A DNA stretch of 32,556 bases from Candidatus Nitrotoga sp. M5 (GCF_927904885.1 NZ_CAKMNW010000081.1:1-32556), one strand, 5' to 3'. Positions 9,080-19,046 are shown, counted from the stretch's first letter. Numbers and translations are program-made. Notes: a model not told the origin generated them from the sequence alone.

Positions 9080-9743
9080 TCATCAAGCAAGGGCAACAGT
9101 AGGCCATCAGCCAAGCATGTCGAGCATTTCAAATCAGCCGCTCGGGTTATTGCACCGCCAAGCGGCGCATCGAGAAGCCAGCTATTTGTGTCGACAGTAT
9201 GCAAGTGAAAGCCGCTTTCGTGGCGAATCAACGCTGCTATGGCAGTCGCCGTATCGTTGACGAATTAAAGGCGCAGTACATTGATCTAGGTCGATACATA
9301 GTGCGCCGCTTAATACATGAAGCGGGTTTTAAATCGGTTTGGAAGAAGAAGTTTGTTAACACCACCTACAGCAAGCACGATCTATCCGTGGCAGCGGACT
9401 TGCTGAATCGTCGGTTCAATCCACCGGAGTCGAATCAGGCTGGGACATCAGATATTACTTACATCTGTACCAAATCAGGTTGGCTGTATTTGGCAGCGGT
9501 GATGGGCTTGTATTCACGCAAGATCATTGCTTGGGCGATAAATCCTACGATGCCAGCGGCCTTAATCTGTCAGGCACTGCAAATGGCGACTGGTCAGGTG
9601 ACGGAGCACATTGTGGGATTCTATAACTGCACATGGCAACATGCCGCCTTGGAAAATTTAGCACCTATAATTTACGAAACACAGTTCGCAGCAAAACAAC
9701 CTATCAAGGTGTCCGTAATTACTTGAGCACTACAGTTAAATGA
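9080..9743 (+). pseudogene. IS3-family transposase (orfB) remnant with internal deletion
   Basis: In one frame (from about 9082, interrupted by TAG at 9100-9102) the DNA encodes AISQACRAFQISRSGY, then AAFVANQRCYGSRRI, then the start of the integrase core with the first catalytic aspartate in TSDITYICTKSGWLYLAAVM. After ALQMATGQ it jumps to IVGFYNCTWQHAALENLAP and the terminal KQPIKVSVIT, so roughly 100 residues carrying the second Asp and the catalytic Glu are missing. orfA is absent. The element is therefore dead. It sits exactly between a receptor 5' end and a substrate-binding-protein 3' end, which suggests that insertion followed by flanking deletion removed several kilobases. Family assignment (IS3, IS150/ISL-like orfB) rests on these motifs. 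Confidence 0.85.
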
Positions 9744-9869
9744 GGGGTTATTCAGGACATACCCATGGAATATCCCAAGAACGTTAGTTATACAATCAAC
9801 GTAAAAATCGCAGAACATATGGGTGTGACTATTTCTGATGGTATACGTAAAGTTGCCAAATTGATTTAG
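9744..9869 (+). pseudogene. ABC transporter substrate-binding protein, C-terminal fragment
   Basis: An open stretch starting just after a TGA at 9741-9743 reads GVIQDIPMEYPK and then NVSYTINVKIAEHMGVTISD and ends LI at the TAG at 9867-9869. This pattern (an IP..P... .INxKxAxxxGxxIP close) is the usual C-terminus of the uncharacterised ABC-type substrate-binding protein family that is often paired with sensor kinases. Only about 41 residues of a ~300-residue protein remain. It ends 19 bp before the hybrid kinase start, the spacing expected of a former operon partner. It is too short to transcribe into anything useful and has lost its start. I am fairly confident of the family and sure that it is a remnant. 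Confidence 0.68.
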
Positions 9870-9888
9870 GAATAGAAAATTTATAAGA

Positions 9889-12800
9889 ATGAAATCTATT
9901 ACAGCTAAATTTAATACGCTCACAATCTTTTTGATCGTTTTTACTGCCCTGGCAACGGGTAGTTATATGGTCTGGAAGCATCAGGTCAGTGCATTCGATA
10001 ATTTTACACAGCATGGTAAAGAAACGGCTGTGATGCTTTCTAGAAATATCGAATATGGCGTATATACTGAAAATCAGCAAGTCTTAAGTCAAGCTGTTCA
10101 AGGCCTGGGTGAGAATCCTGATATTGCTTATCTTATTGTTTCTAACAAAAAGAAAGAAGTATTGATTCAAAGAGATTTTCAAAAATTGCAACAACTACCG
10201 TCTATCACCGAACAAGTAATTCTTCTTAGTGAAAAAAAATTTGTAATCAATAATTTTCTTGATCCAAGCAATAGTAGGTCTATCATAAATATCGTTGTAC
10301 CTGTTTATATGCTGGCCATGAAAGAAATCAATAATTTTGAGGTAGGGCTTGCCAATATAAGCAATCAAAATAGTAACGCCGAATTAATTGGATATCTCCA
10401 ATTGGGGATTAGCCAGGACAGGATTTATGAGGATTCGATGCAGTTTATTCTGCAGATGCTGTTCATTTATCCATTGATATTAACTTTATGTATATTATTA
10501 ATGTTTTGGCAAACGAAACGAATAACTCGCCCTATCAATGAATTGGTTTCTGCGACTCATGAAATTACTAACGGTGAATTTGGTAGGCAAGTGGTTCCCA
10601 CATCAAAAGATGAAATCGCTGAACTAACTTTAGCGTTTAATGGTATGTCGAAGGAGTTAGTAAACTATAAGAAAGAAGAAGTTAATCAACGAAAAAATCT
10701 GGAAGAGCAGGTTGTTCAACGCACACACGACTTACAACTAAAGACTGATGAAGCCTATCAACTAGCCGATAAAGCCCAAGCTGCGAGTAAAGCCAAAAGT
10801 GAATTTCTTGCCACCATGAGTCATGAGATACGTACAACTATGAATGGTGTGCTGGGCATGACTGAATTGTTATTGGCGACCGAACTGAATATCCGCCAAA
10901 AACGTCTGGCCGACATTGCATATCGTTCGGCTGAGTCTTTACTCGGGATTATAAATAATATCCTGGATTTTTCCAAATTCGAATCAGGGAGTTTTCAACT
11001 TATTAATAATGACTTTGATCTACGCGAGCTACTGGAAGACACGGCTGAAGTCTTGGCAATGCAGGCGCACACTAAAGGCTTGGAATTACTATTAAATGTG
11101 CCAGCTGATCTAAACGCCATCGTTCGGGGCGATGGGGCGCGACTACGACAAGTTCTGTTAAATCTCTTAGGTAACGCAATTAAGTTTACCTATCATGGCG
11201 AAGTACAATTAAAAGTGAGTTGGTTTAATAAAAATGATGATGGCGATCACATGCATTTGTCATTTGAAGTCATCGATACGGGTCCTGGCATTGCCGCTGA
11301 ACAACAAAAGAATGTTTTTGAGAGCTTTACCCGGGAAGACGGTTCTATTACCCGTCGTCATGGTGGAACTGGATTAGGACTCAGTATTTCTAAACAAGTT
11401 GTGCAAATGATGGGTGGCGAACTTCAATTGACTAGCACTCTAGGTCAAGGCGCCTGCTTTAGCTTTAATCTTGATTTGGAGCGTAGCGCACAAAGTGTAC
11501 CCAAAAAGGCCGACATCTCCGCCTTACAAGGAATTAATATACTGGTGGTAGATGATAACGCGACTAATCGTGAAATATTATCCGAACTACTTAGTAGTTG
11601 GGGTGTGTACTCATATTGTGCGGCAAGTGGTGCGCAAGCATTAAACCATTTACTGGATGCCAAAAAGAACAACAGAACTTATCAAGTGGCATTACTGGAT
11701 TGGCATATGCCGGAGATGGATGGCATGGCGCTAGCCAAAGCGATTCAAGATGAGCCACAGCTGCCATCATTACCGCTTGTGATGTTAAGTTCAGACAGCG
11801 TAGCCTTTGATCATAACCAAAGTAGACGTTACGGTATTAATTATTTTCTGAATAAACCAGTCATCCAACAAAAACTGCTGAATTGTTTACTCAATCTCAT
11901 CGGTTCACTGAACAACGCATCTCCAAACCAGGCAAAACCAGATCATAGCAAGGCACCTAAACTAACAGGAAAAATTTTACTAGCTGAGGATAACTTGGTT
12001 AATCAGCAAGTCGGCATCGCGATGCTGGGTGCCATTGGCTATCAGGTTGAGATGGTCAATAATGGCTTGGAAGCCGTGAATGCTGCAGCTGGTAATTTAT
12101 ATGATTTAATTCTAATAGATTGCCATATGCCAGAAATGGATGGTTTCCAGGCAACCAGCAAAATACGTGAGCGCGAAAGTACCCAGAATGATCAAAGTCG
12201 CGTGCCAATTATTGCATTAACGGCTGACGTCCAAAAAGGGATTGTTGAACAGTGCTTAGATGCGGGTATGGATGACTATCTCAGTAAACCATTTAATAAA
12301 AAACAACTGCAAGATTTACTAGAAAAATGGCTGCATTTTAAGCATTTAGAGCCAACATCTCACTTGAAATCAGCAATAAAACAAACGCCTTCGAATACTG
12401 AATTTGATGTTAATAACTTAAATTCAACCGCACTCAACAATTTACGAGAGATTACCACTGAAACTGGCGAAAACCTGCTTATTAAAGCGGTTAAACTTTT
12501 TGTGGCTACTGCACCCAAAGAAATCGATGCGTTACAACATGCGGCGGATATAGAAGACAGTGCTGCTTTAACTAGAATTGCTCATAGCTTCAAATCAGCT
12601 TGCGCCAATCTTGGTGCACAATCATTAGCGGATTCTGCCGCGTCAATTGGAGCCATTGCCAAGCAAGGTCAAATCTCGGGTGTGGACGTTCTATTAAAAA
12701 CCATTAAATCAGAACTCCCCGATGTTTTGCTGGCCTTGCATCAAGAAGCTGACAAAACAGCAATGGAAGTAACCACTCAGCCCATAACAACGCCGCAATT

Positions 12801-14883
12801 TGCAAAACTTAGTAAACGTATTTTACTGGTGGATGATGACTCTAGTTTCCGCATCATCACTGGCTCGGTATTAACGGCCTCGGCATTTATCGTCAATGAA
12901 GCAGAAAGTGGTCTGCAGGCAATAGAAAACGCAAAGCAACAGAAGCCTGATCTAGTGCTGCTGGATGCCGTCATGGATGAGCTGGATGGTTTTGAGACTT
13001 GTAAATTACTGCGTGAAAACCCAGAAATGGTAGATGTGCCTATCATTATGGTAACGGGTCTGGGTGATATTGATTCTATCAATCGCGCCTTTGAATGCGG
13101 AGCAACCGACTTTATGGTTAAGCCCCTGAACTATCCTATCTTAATCCATCGCTTATGGTTTATTTTAAGGGCGGATGAGAACTCCAGTGAACTCAGAAGC
13201 AGCAAACTCCAACTTTCTACCGCTCAACGAATAGCACGTCTGGGTGACTGGATTTGGGATGTGCAAAATAACCACTTTCAATTATCAGAACAATTAGCAG
13301 AGTTATGTGGCGTTGATCTGCAGTCATTTGATACGAGTTTGGAAGGTTTTGTGCAGCTTATTTATTCAGAAGACCAGGGTATGGTTAAAAATATGATCTT
13401 GGCTGCGCCCTACAAAAAAACTATTCAACATATCGAATATCGATTGAAAGGAGTCAACGCTAGTACCATCTTTGTGCACCAAGAAATGGTTAAAATAATT
13501 GAAAATAACCAAGCAAAAATTACCGGAACAGTCCAGGATATTAGTCAAAAAAAAGAAAATGAAAAACAAATTCATCACCTTGCCTACTTTGATAGTTTAA
13601 CTGGAATTCCCAGCAGAAGTTATTATCAGGAACGCATCAAAGCTATTATCCAGACGGCCAAACATCGTGACGAACAGTTTGCGTTCTTATTTCTAGATTT
13701 AGACGGCTTCAAAGACATCAATGACAGCTTCGGCCATAATGTAGGTGATCAACTGTTAATAGTTATTGCTCAACGCTTGCAAGAAGTCATACGTGATGTC
13801 GATTTCGCAGCTCGTTTAGGTGGCGACGAATTTTGCATCATCTTAAACGACATCAAAGGCATTGAATCTGTTACCGAGATAGCCAATCGTTGTTTGCAAA
13901 AAATTAATGCGCCCTTACTTCTGAATAATAGTCAGCTAAAGCCACGTGTCAGTATTGGCATCGCAATTTTTCCACGTGATGGCAATAATGAAGTAGCGCT
14001 ATTGAAAGCCGCTGATACGGCGATGTATGCTGCGAAAGAAGCGGGCAAACAATGTTTTGCATTCTATTCAAAGGACATGGCCATTCAAGCGATTTCTCGT
14101 TTAGAAAAAGAGCAGATGTTGCGTGAAGCCTTTGAGAAAGAGCAATTTTCACTTTATTACCAACCACAAATATCCTTACACACGGGACGTATGATTGGAG
14201 TTGAGGCATTAGCGAGATGGCAGCATCCCGAGCAAGGTATGATTCCTCCAAGTGAGTTTATCCCCTTAATGGAACGCTTGGGTTTGATCGCTGACTTTGG
14301 CAACTGGGTAATTAAATCAGCATGTGAACAAATTGCGCAATGGCATGACGCTGGCCTACCTTATCTGCAAGTGGCGGTAAATATTTCTCCATTACACTTT
14401 AAGGATGCTTCATTAGTCAATACAGTAAAGTATTTATTAGAGAAAAATAGTGTTTCTGCACGATACCTGGAATTAGAAGTCACCGAAAGTGCTTTGCAAA
14501 CGGAAGGACATATCGAGGTTTTCGAGCAATTAAGGCAGCTCGGAATAAAAATCTCCATTGACGATTTTGGCACGGGTTATTCTTGCCTGGCATCATTAAA
14601 ACAATTGCCGCTAGACTGTATAAAAATCGATAAGATTTTTTTGGATGATGTAGTAACCAATACTCACACGGCATTACTTTTGGGTGCAATTATTGGTTTA
14701 GCTAATGCACTTGACTATAAATTGGTTGCAGAGGGCATTGAAACGAAAGAACAGTTATTAATTATGCACGGTATGGGCTGCCATATCATTCAGGGATATT
14801 ATTTTAGTCGCCCGGTTGCTAGCGACAAAATTCCAGAGTTAATGGAAATTGACTTTATTCGTCAGATAGCCGAATTAGAATAA
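9889..14883 (+). CDS. Hybrid histidine kinase / phosphorelay protein with GGDEF and EAL domains
   Basis: A 1664-residue membrane signalling protein that couples a BarA-like phosphorelay to c-di-GMP metabolism. Order: membrane segment (10-30), periplasmic sensor (about 31-188), second membrane segment (190-208), HAMP (208-265), HisKA with H312 in SHEIRTTMNG (Thr replaces the usual Pro), HATPase with GGTGLGLSIS near 491-501, receiver 1 (D604), receiver 2 (D744), HPt (H899 in AHSFKSACANLGA), receiver 3 (D1026), a PAS-like region (about 1110-1215), GGDEF (intact GGDEF at 1311-1315, with an RDVD inhibitory-site motif five residues before it) and EAL (intact EAL at 1439-1441, domain to about 1655). 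All catalytic motifs look intact, so both synthesis and breakdown of c-di-GMP are possible. It follows the 3' end of a substrate-binding protein, its likely former periplasmic partner, and is followed 21 bp later by an HDOD gene. Confidence 0.95.
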   Translation: MKSITAKFNTLTIFLIVFTALATGSYMVWKHQVSAFDNFTQHGKETAVMLSRNIEYGVYTENQQVLSQAVQGLGENPDIAYLIVSNKKKEVLIQRDFQKLQQLPSITEQVILLSEKKFVINNFLDPSNSRSIINIVVPVYMLAMKEINNFEVGLANISNQNSNAELIGYLQLGISQDRIYEDSMQFILQMLFIYPLILTLCILLMFWQTKRITRPINELVSATHEITNGEFGRQVVPTSKDEIAELTLAFNGMSKELVNYKKEEVNQRKNLEEQVVQRTHDLQLKTDEAYQLADKAQAASKAKSEFLATMSHEIRTTMNGVLGMTELLLATELNIRQKRLADIAYRSAESLLGIINNILDFSKFESGSFQLINNDFDLRELLEDTAEVLAMQAHTKGLELLLNVPADLNAIVRGDGARLRQVLLNLLGNAIKFTYHGEVQLKVSWFNKNDDGDHMHLSFEVIDTGPGIAAEQQKNVFESFTREDGSITRRHGGTGLGLSISKQVVQMMGGELQLTSTLGQGACFSFNLDLERSAQSVPKKADISALQGINILVVDDNATNREILSELLSSWGVYSYCAASGAQALNHLLDAKKNNRTYQVALLDWHMPEMDGMALAKAIQDEPQLPSLPLVMLSSDSVAFDHNQSRRYGINYFLNKPVIQQKLLNCLLNLIGSLNNASPNQAKPDHSKAPKLTGKILLAEDNLVNQQVGIAMLGAIGYQVEMVNNGLEAVNAAAGNLYDLILIDCHMPEMDGFQATSKIRERESTQNDQSRVPIIALTADVQKGIVEQCLDAGMDDYLSKPFNKKQLQDLLEKWLHFKHLEPTSHLKSAIKQTPSNTEFDVNNLNSTALNNLREITTETGENLLIKAVKLFVATAPKEIDALQHAADIEDSAALTRIAHSFKSACANLGAQSLADSAASIGAIAKQGQISGVDVLLKTIKSELPDVLLALHQEADKTAMEVTTQPITTPQFAKLSKRILLVDDDSSFRIITGSVLTASAFIVNEAESGLQAIENAKQQKPDLVLLDAVMDELDGFETCKLLRENPEMVDVPIIMVTGLGDIDSINRAFECGATDFMVKPLNYPILIHRLWFILRADENSSELRSSKLQLSTAQRIARLGDWIWDVQNNHFQLSEQLAELCGVDLQSFDTSLEGFVQLIYSEDQGMVKNMILAAPYKKTIQHIEYRLKGVNASTIFVHQEMVKIIENNQAKITGTVQDISQKKENEKQIHHLAYFDSLTGIPSRSYYQERIKAIIQTAKHRDEQFAFLFLDLDGFKDINDSFGHNVGDQLLIVIAQRLQEVIRDVDFAARLGGDEFCIILNDIKGIESVTEIANRCLQKINAPLLLNNSQLKPRVSIGIAIFPRDGNNEVALLKAADTAMYAAKEAGKQCFAFYSKDMAIQAISRLEKEQMLREAFEKEQFSLYYQPQISLHTGRMIGVEALARWQHPEQGMIPPSEFIPLMERLGLIADFGNWVIKSACEQIAQWHDAGLPYLQVAVNISPLHFKDASLVNTVKYLLEKNSVSARYLELEVTESALQTEGHIEVFEQLRQLGIKISIDDFGTGYSCLASLKQLPLDCIKIDKIFLDDVVTNTHTALLLGAIIGLANALDYKLVAEGIETKEQLLIMHGMGCHIIQGYYFSRPVASDKIPELMEIDFIRQIAELE

Positions 14884-14904
14884 TCATATTGGAGGTCACT
14901 GATA

Positions 14905-15786
14905 TTGGGCGTCGAAAATATGGATAGCAACACTGCCCCCTTTTTGCAGCAAGCTAAGGGAAAAACAAACCTGCCTTCATTATCTAAAAACATAAATAAA
15001 CTATTGAAGTCTGTAACAGCTGTTGATGTGAATTACCGACAATTAGCAGGAGTCATTAAGCAATTTCCGGAGATATCTGCTCGATTGCTCTTTTTGGCGA
15101 ATTCTGCATGGTCTGCTCCTGTTAAACCAATTGGCAGTGTTGAGGAAGCTTGTTCCAGACTGGGTCACTCAATTGTTCAGAGTGTCAGTTTTGGTGTTTC
15201 CATTTCATCTTCTTTTGATACTAGAAAATGTCCCAGTTTCAAGGCTAGTAATTTTTGGACAACAAGCATGTTGGTAAGTGAAGGTGCCGGTTTTCTAGCA
15301 TCCAGATTACCAAGCCAAGTGGACTGCATTGATTTTGAACAAACAGTGCAATCTGCCGGTCTTTTACATTATATTGGGCTGTTGTGGCTTGCTGACAATT
15401 TACCTCAAGAGACCGACAAGGCATTACAGGCGATTGTAATTGATCCTACATTAACAATGAACAAGGCATTATTGCAGTACACAGGAACAGACTATTGTGA
15501 AGTCGGTGGCTGGCTTGGTGATCAATTAGGGTTTCCTGACGTATTGACTGTCGCAATAAAGCATCATCTTGATAGTGGCTATCAAGGACCATTTTGGGAG
15601 GGTGCACTTTTAGTGGGATCTGCAGCGGCTATGGTAGCTGCGTTACACAATCAAAGCGATGAGATGCCAGAGAGTGCTTGTCAGAAGGCGTTAGGGTTAA
15701 GTCATTCTGAACAGGAAGCCGTATTCAAGCGACTCACGAAAAATTATACGAGAACGCAAGAGTTGGCAATAACTATGTTTGCGTGA
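14905..15786 (+). CDS. HDOD domain protein
   Basis: A 293-residue cytoplasmic HDOD-type protein. The domain is a non-catalytic relative of HD phosphohydrolases found in signalling and c-di-GMP networks. The typical opening (about residues 20-75: LPSLSKNINKLLKSV, then the FPEISARLLFLANSAW stretch) and the central LLHYIGLLWLADNLP are present. In the latter the catalytic Asp of HD enzymes is a Tyr, as expected for HDOD. The start is a TTG at 14905, because GGAGG at 14891-14895 is 9 bases upstream; the ATG at 14920 is an in-frame alternative with poorer spacing. It lies 21 bp after the hybrid kinase stop and is probably co-transcribed, which suggests that it acts downstream of or alongside the c-di-GMP output. 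Confidence 0.88.
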   Translation: MGVENMDSNTAPFLQQAKGKTNLPSLSKNINKLLKSVTAVDVNYRQLAGVIKQFPEISARLLFLANSAWSAPVKPIGSVEEACSRLGHSIVQSVSFGVSISSSFDTRKCPSFKASNFWTTSMLVSEGAGFLASRLPSQVDCIDFEQTVQSAGLLHYIGLLWLADNLPQETDKALQAIVIDPTLTMNKALLQYTGTDYCEVGGWLGDQLGFPDVLTVAIKHHLDSGYQGPFWEGALLVGSAAAMVAALHNQSDEMPESACQKALGLSHSEQEAVFKRLTKNYTRTQELAITMFA

Positions 15787-16491
15787 CGTATTGTCAGGAA
15801 AGAATATTAAAATTCTTATTTCTGATTAAACCCGATATTGTTTCTAGTAATTTTTCAATGCTGTTTATCATTTATAATACAATCATTTGTGTAGGTATAG
15901 AGAACCAAAACCATAAGTAGGTTTACTTCTCCCAACGAGCGTCAGCAGGAAACTTAGAGAGCAGGCTCTCCCTTGTCAGAATAGTGTTGAGCCTTGGCGC
16001 ATTAATTCAGGTAGACATTCGCCCTTTTACGGTTTCCAGTATCCTCTAAGTCGAACCAGCATGCGAATTTACGAGTTTTTGTTTCACAAAATTCCTGTTA
16101 ACCTCCAATCCCCGCACTAAGATTCCCCCGCATGTTTCACATCATGATCTACAGTATAAAGATTATGATTGTCCGAACTAACATCTGGGGAAGGTAAATC
16201 CCTATGGGGTGATCGATCAAAATGACAATGTCTGCTGGGTGAGTATCGACACTGGCCACGACATTACCAGTGGCATAGCTTGAAAATCAGGAAAGACAAC
16301 GTTAAACTGAGCGGCCTTCTCTAAACATAGAGACCAGAGTCCGGTGTCGCTAAATAAAAGAGAATTGTCATATTAAAATCAACATATTAACAAAATTATA
16401 ACAAGCGGTTTACGTTAAGCAAACGTATGCTAAATTTGCTTAACTTAGTGGCGTTCAAACCTTAGCAACAGACTCTAAAAACTATAAAAAT
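15787..16491. other. Long intergenic region upstream of minC
   Basis: These 705 bp contain no intact gene. They hold a transposase relic (16185-16283) and a perfect dyad, GAGAGC-AG-GCTCTC, at 15957-15970. The rest looks like decayed DNA. The last 100 bp are A/T-rich and probably contain the minC promoter, but I could not single out one -35/-10 pair. Confidence 0.5.
16185..16283 (+). pseudogene. Transposase relic (ISAzo13-like)
   Basis: A 32-codon open stretch reads LGKVNPYGVIDQNDNVCWVS and then IDTGHDITSGIA before a TGA. The pattern PYGVxDxxxNxxWVSxxxxHDT is characteristic of ISAzo13-type transposases, in which the H-D-T block belongs to the catalytic core. No adjoining coding sequence is recognisable, so only a scrap remains. 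Assignment is from memory of the motif and should be tested by a translated search. Confidence 0.5.
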
Positions 16492-17340
16492 ATGGCACGC
16501 GCAGAACCAGGATTCAAATTCAAAATTTCCAATCTTTCTTTATTCGTACTCTATGTCCATACAGCCGACATGGCTGAACTAAAAAGTCAGTTGGATATGC
16601 GTTTTAATAAAATGCAGGATTTCTTCTCCAATACGCCTGTGGCTCTTGATTTATCTGCTATCGCGAATAGCAACCTTTCGCCAGACTTTGCAAACCTTAA
16701 GTCAATTATGATGGATCATGGTATGCATGCCACTGGGGTTGTCGGAGGATCCGCTGAACAGCGTGAAGCCGCCGTACAATCAGGCTTAGGGCTCTTTCCT
16801 GACACGATTGACAGACCCCAATTAAAAGCGGCGCCGATTCCAGCAACCACAGGCAATATCCCTGATGCAGAAGACCGTAATCAGCCAGAACGTCCTGAAA
16901 TTGGATTGGCGATAAAACCTGACGCGGACGCACCTAATAACAGCAACATTCTTGATTCAGATACTCAAACTCAAAAATCTATTACCCAAGTACTGCCCAC
17001 ATTCCGTCCGACCATGATAATCAATAAACCAGTTCGTACTGGTCAGAGAATTTATGCTGAAGGTGCCAATCTGGTGGTGTTGGGCGTTGTCAATGCAGGT
17101 GCGGAGCTGATTGCTGATGGTGATATTCACATTTATGCTCCTTTGCGCGGTCGTGCGATCGCGGGTGCTCAAGGCAACGAAAGTGCGCGTATATTCGTAT
17201 ATAACCTGGAGGCAGAATTGATTTCTATTGCTGGCTGTTTCAAAGTATTTGAAAATGGCATTCCCGAAAATTTGCGTGGAAAACACGTTCAGGCGTATCT
17301 GGATGGCTCTAATTTAATTATCCAGCCCTTGCTTAGCTAA
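16492..17340 (+). CDS. minC: Septum site-determining protein MinC
   Basis: Inhibitor of FtsZ ring assembly that blocks division at the poles when recruited to the membrane by MinD. The C-terminal half (about 180-282) carries the beta-helix MinD-binding domain: [30 protein letters not shown] and [17 protein letters not shown], ending in the [14 protein letters not shown] block. The N-terminal half (1-105) has the FtsZ-acting fold. At 282 residues it is about 50 longer than E. coli MinC, because of a Pro/Asp-rich linker (about 105-175). The ATG at 16492 has no strong ribosome site. minD and minE follow, but only after an unusually long 372-bp spacer. Confidence 0.95.
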   Translation: MARAEPGFKFKISNLSLFVLYVHTADMAELKSQLDMRFNKMQDFFSNTPVALDLSAIANSNLSPDFANLKSIMMDHGMHATGVVGGSAEQREAAVQSGLGLFPDTIDRPQLKAAPIPATTGNIPDAEDRNQPERPEIGLAIKPDADAPNNSNILDSDTQTQKSITQVLPTFRPTMIINKPVRTGQRIYAEGANLVVLGVVNAGAELIADGDIHIYAPLRGRAIAGAQGNESARIFVYNLEAELISIAGCFKVFENGIPENLRGKHVQAYLDGSNLIIQPLLS

Positions 17341-17712
17341 CGAGTCTAGCAAACACAACTTTGACAATCAAGCTGGTTTCACTATTTTCAAATTTTGACT
17401 GGCGTGACAACTTGACGATGGTGGCTTGAAATGAAGTAGAGCGTTTTTCCGCATGCGCGCCGATCTGCTAATTTATTGGGAGGTAGGATTTCATTGGATT
17501 GGCAACACAACTACCACTCAAGTTCGACAGATCAATGCCGTAGTTGGTGATTGCAACAGATGAGTTTTACGAGGAGTTGAACAACCAATTGAAAAGGAAC
17601 AATCAGCAAGTTTAAACGTGATTATTCAAGCTATTTTGCTCGATCAATAAATGAATTTTTTAGCATCCTCTTTACGGGTAAAATATACCCTGTTCTATTC
17701 AGGAATATAAAC
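17341..17712. other. Unusual minC-minD spacer
   Basis: A 372-bp gap splits minC from minD. No gene is supported, though a short open stretch in frame with TDEFYEELNNQLKRNN occurs near 17555-17615 and may be a relic. Just before minD, GGGTA (17676-17680) and TACCC (17686-17690) form a perfect 5-bp inverted repeat around AAATA, about 20 bp from the minD start, perhaps an operator or a leader hairpin. The gap probably gives minDE its own promoter. Confidence 0.45.
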
Positions 17713-18528
17713 GTGTCTAAAGTTATTGTAGTTACTTCAGGTAAAGGTGGTGTAGGTAAAACCACAACCAGTGCCAGCTTCTCTAGCGGTCTTGCTCTAA
17801 GAGGAAACAAAACAGCTGTCATCGACTTTGATGTGGGTTTACGCAACCTCGATCTCATCATGGGCTGCGAACGGCGTGTGGTGTATGACATCATCAACGT
17901 CATCAATGGCGAGGTGTCCCTTAAACAGGCACTCATTAAAGACAAAAATTGCGACAATCTGTACATTCTCCCTGCATCCCAGACTCGAGACAAAGAAGCA
18001 CTCAACTTGGAAAGTGTTGAGCGCATTCTTAACGAGCTAAAAGAAAGTTTTGACTATATCGTCTGCGATTCTCCGGCAGGCATTGAATCAGGCGCCTTCA
18101 CGGCAATGTATTTTGCCGATGAAGCTTTGATAGTAACTAACCCAGAAGTCTCGTCGGTGCGAGACTCTGATCGCATTCTCGGAATTCTGGCAGCGAAATC
18201 CAAACGCGCTGTGGAGGGCCTTGATCCAGTGAAAGAACACTTACTGGTTACTCGCTATGATCCCAAGCGAGTAGAAACTGGAGAAATGTTGTCGGTTACC
18301 GACATCCAGGAAATTTTACGCATTCCCTTGATTGGTGTGATCCCGGAATCGGAATCAGTACTCCAGGCCTCTAATGCCGGCACCCCAGCTATTCATTTGG
18401 ATAAGAGCGACGTGGCTCAAGCTTACCGAGATGTGGTTGGGCGCTTCATGGGCGAAGAAGGATTGCCGATGCGCTTTGTTAACGCAGAAAAAAAAGGATT
18501 TTTCAAACGACTGCTGGGAGGCCGCTGA
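17713..18528 (+). CDS. minD: Septum site-determining ATPase MinD
   Basis: ParA/MRP-type ATPase that binds the membrane in its ATP form, recruits MinC and is stimulated by MinE. The 271 residues match the family. It has the deviant Walker [11 protein letters not shown] (residues 10-19) with its signature lysine, the switch I region near [12 protein letters not shown], Walker B-like [11 protein letters not shown], and a C-terminal amphipathic membrane-targeting helix ending [10 protein letters not shown]. The start is GTG at 17713, with AGGA at 17701-17704 upstream. minE starts one base after its stop codon, so minD and minE are translationally coupled. Confidence 0.97.
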   Translation: MSKVIVVTSGKGGVGKTTTSASFSSGLALRGNKTAVIDFDVGLRNLDLIMGCERRVVYDIINVINGEVSLKQALIKDKNCDNLYILPASQTRDKEALNLESVERILNELKESFDYIVCDSPAGIESGAFTAMYFADEALIVTNPEVSSVRDSDRILGILAAKSKRAVEGLDPVKEHLLVTRYDPKRVETGEMLSVTDIQEILRIPLIGVIPESESVLQASNAGTPAIHLDKSDVAQAYRDVVGRFMGEEGLPMRFVNAEKKGFFKRLLGGR

Positions 18529-18529
18529 G

Positions 18530-18814
18530 ATGTCTATGATTGCTGGCTTAATCAGCTACCTGCGTGGCAACGACAAAAAAACTGCCATCGTAGCTAAAGA
18601 ACGTCTACAAATTATTCTAGCCCACGAACGAGCTGGAAGGGGTTCACCCACTCCGGATTATTTACCTGCACTCCAAGAAGAACTAATGGTTGTGATTGCA
18701 AAATACATTCATATAGATCGTGAATCTATCAATGTTCAATTAGAGAAGCATGGCGAATATGATGTACTTGAGCTTAATGTTACCTTGCCAGACAAAATTC
18801 GCCTCAAGCGATGA
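18530..18814 (+). CDS. minE: Cell division topological specificity factor MinE
   Basis: A 94-residue protein that stimulates MinD ATPase and drives pole-to-pole oscillation. The start is the ATG at 18530, directly after the minD stop (TGA at 18526-18528), with GGGAGG at 18516-18521 inside minD as ribosome site; a longer open frame upstream overlaps minD and is not the gene. The N-terminus ([13 protein letters not shown]) is the membrane-binding part. [18 protein letters not shown] is the MinD-contacting helix/strand, and the rest ([27 protein letters not shown]) is the dimerising topological-specificity domain. Confidence 0.95.
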   Translation: MSMIAGLISYLRGNDKKTAIVAKERLQIILAHERAGRGSPTPDYLPALQEELMVVIAKYIHIDRESINVQLEKHGEYDVLELNVTLPDKIRLKR

Positions 18815-19046
18815 GTGTATTCATTGACTTGCACAGGTGACAGAAATAGCTCTATACAAGTACTGACAAAGTTACCAGATTCAAAGAATATTAATGCGGA
18901 AGATCATGTATGTTTCCACACCAATATATCTGCAGCTAAAAAACACCGAACTTCAACTCTGAAGGCTAAAGTCAGAAACTTGCCTACCCAAAGCAGCAGG
19001 TTTCGTTTTAGCTTGTTGGTGTAAACTTAAATATAGCCCCCTATTT

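Noticed and set aside
9010..9231. Minus-strand frame over the receptor/transposase junction.
   Set aside because: Antisense shadow of transposase DNA with no own signals.
15957..15970. GAGAGC-AG-GCTCTC dyad as a regulator site.
   Set aside because: Isolated, not near a promoter that I can identify; could be chance.
18374..18814. Longer version of minE starting inside minD.
   Set aside because: The real MinE start (MSMIAGL) is at 18530, right after the minD stop, with a ribosome site.
18815..19024. 69-codon frame after minE.
   Set aside because: It starts on the minE stop region and has no ribosome site or protein-like pattern.
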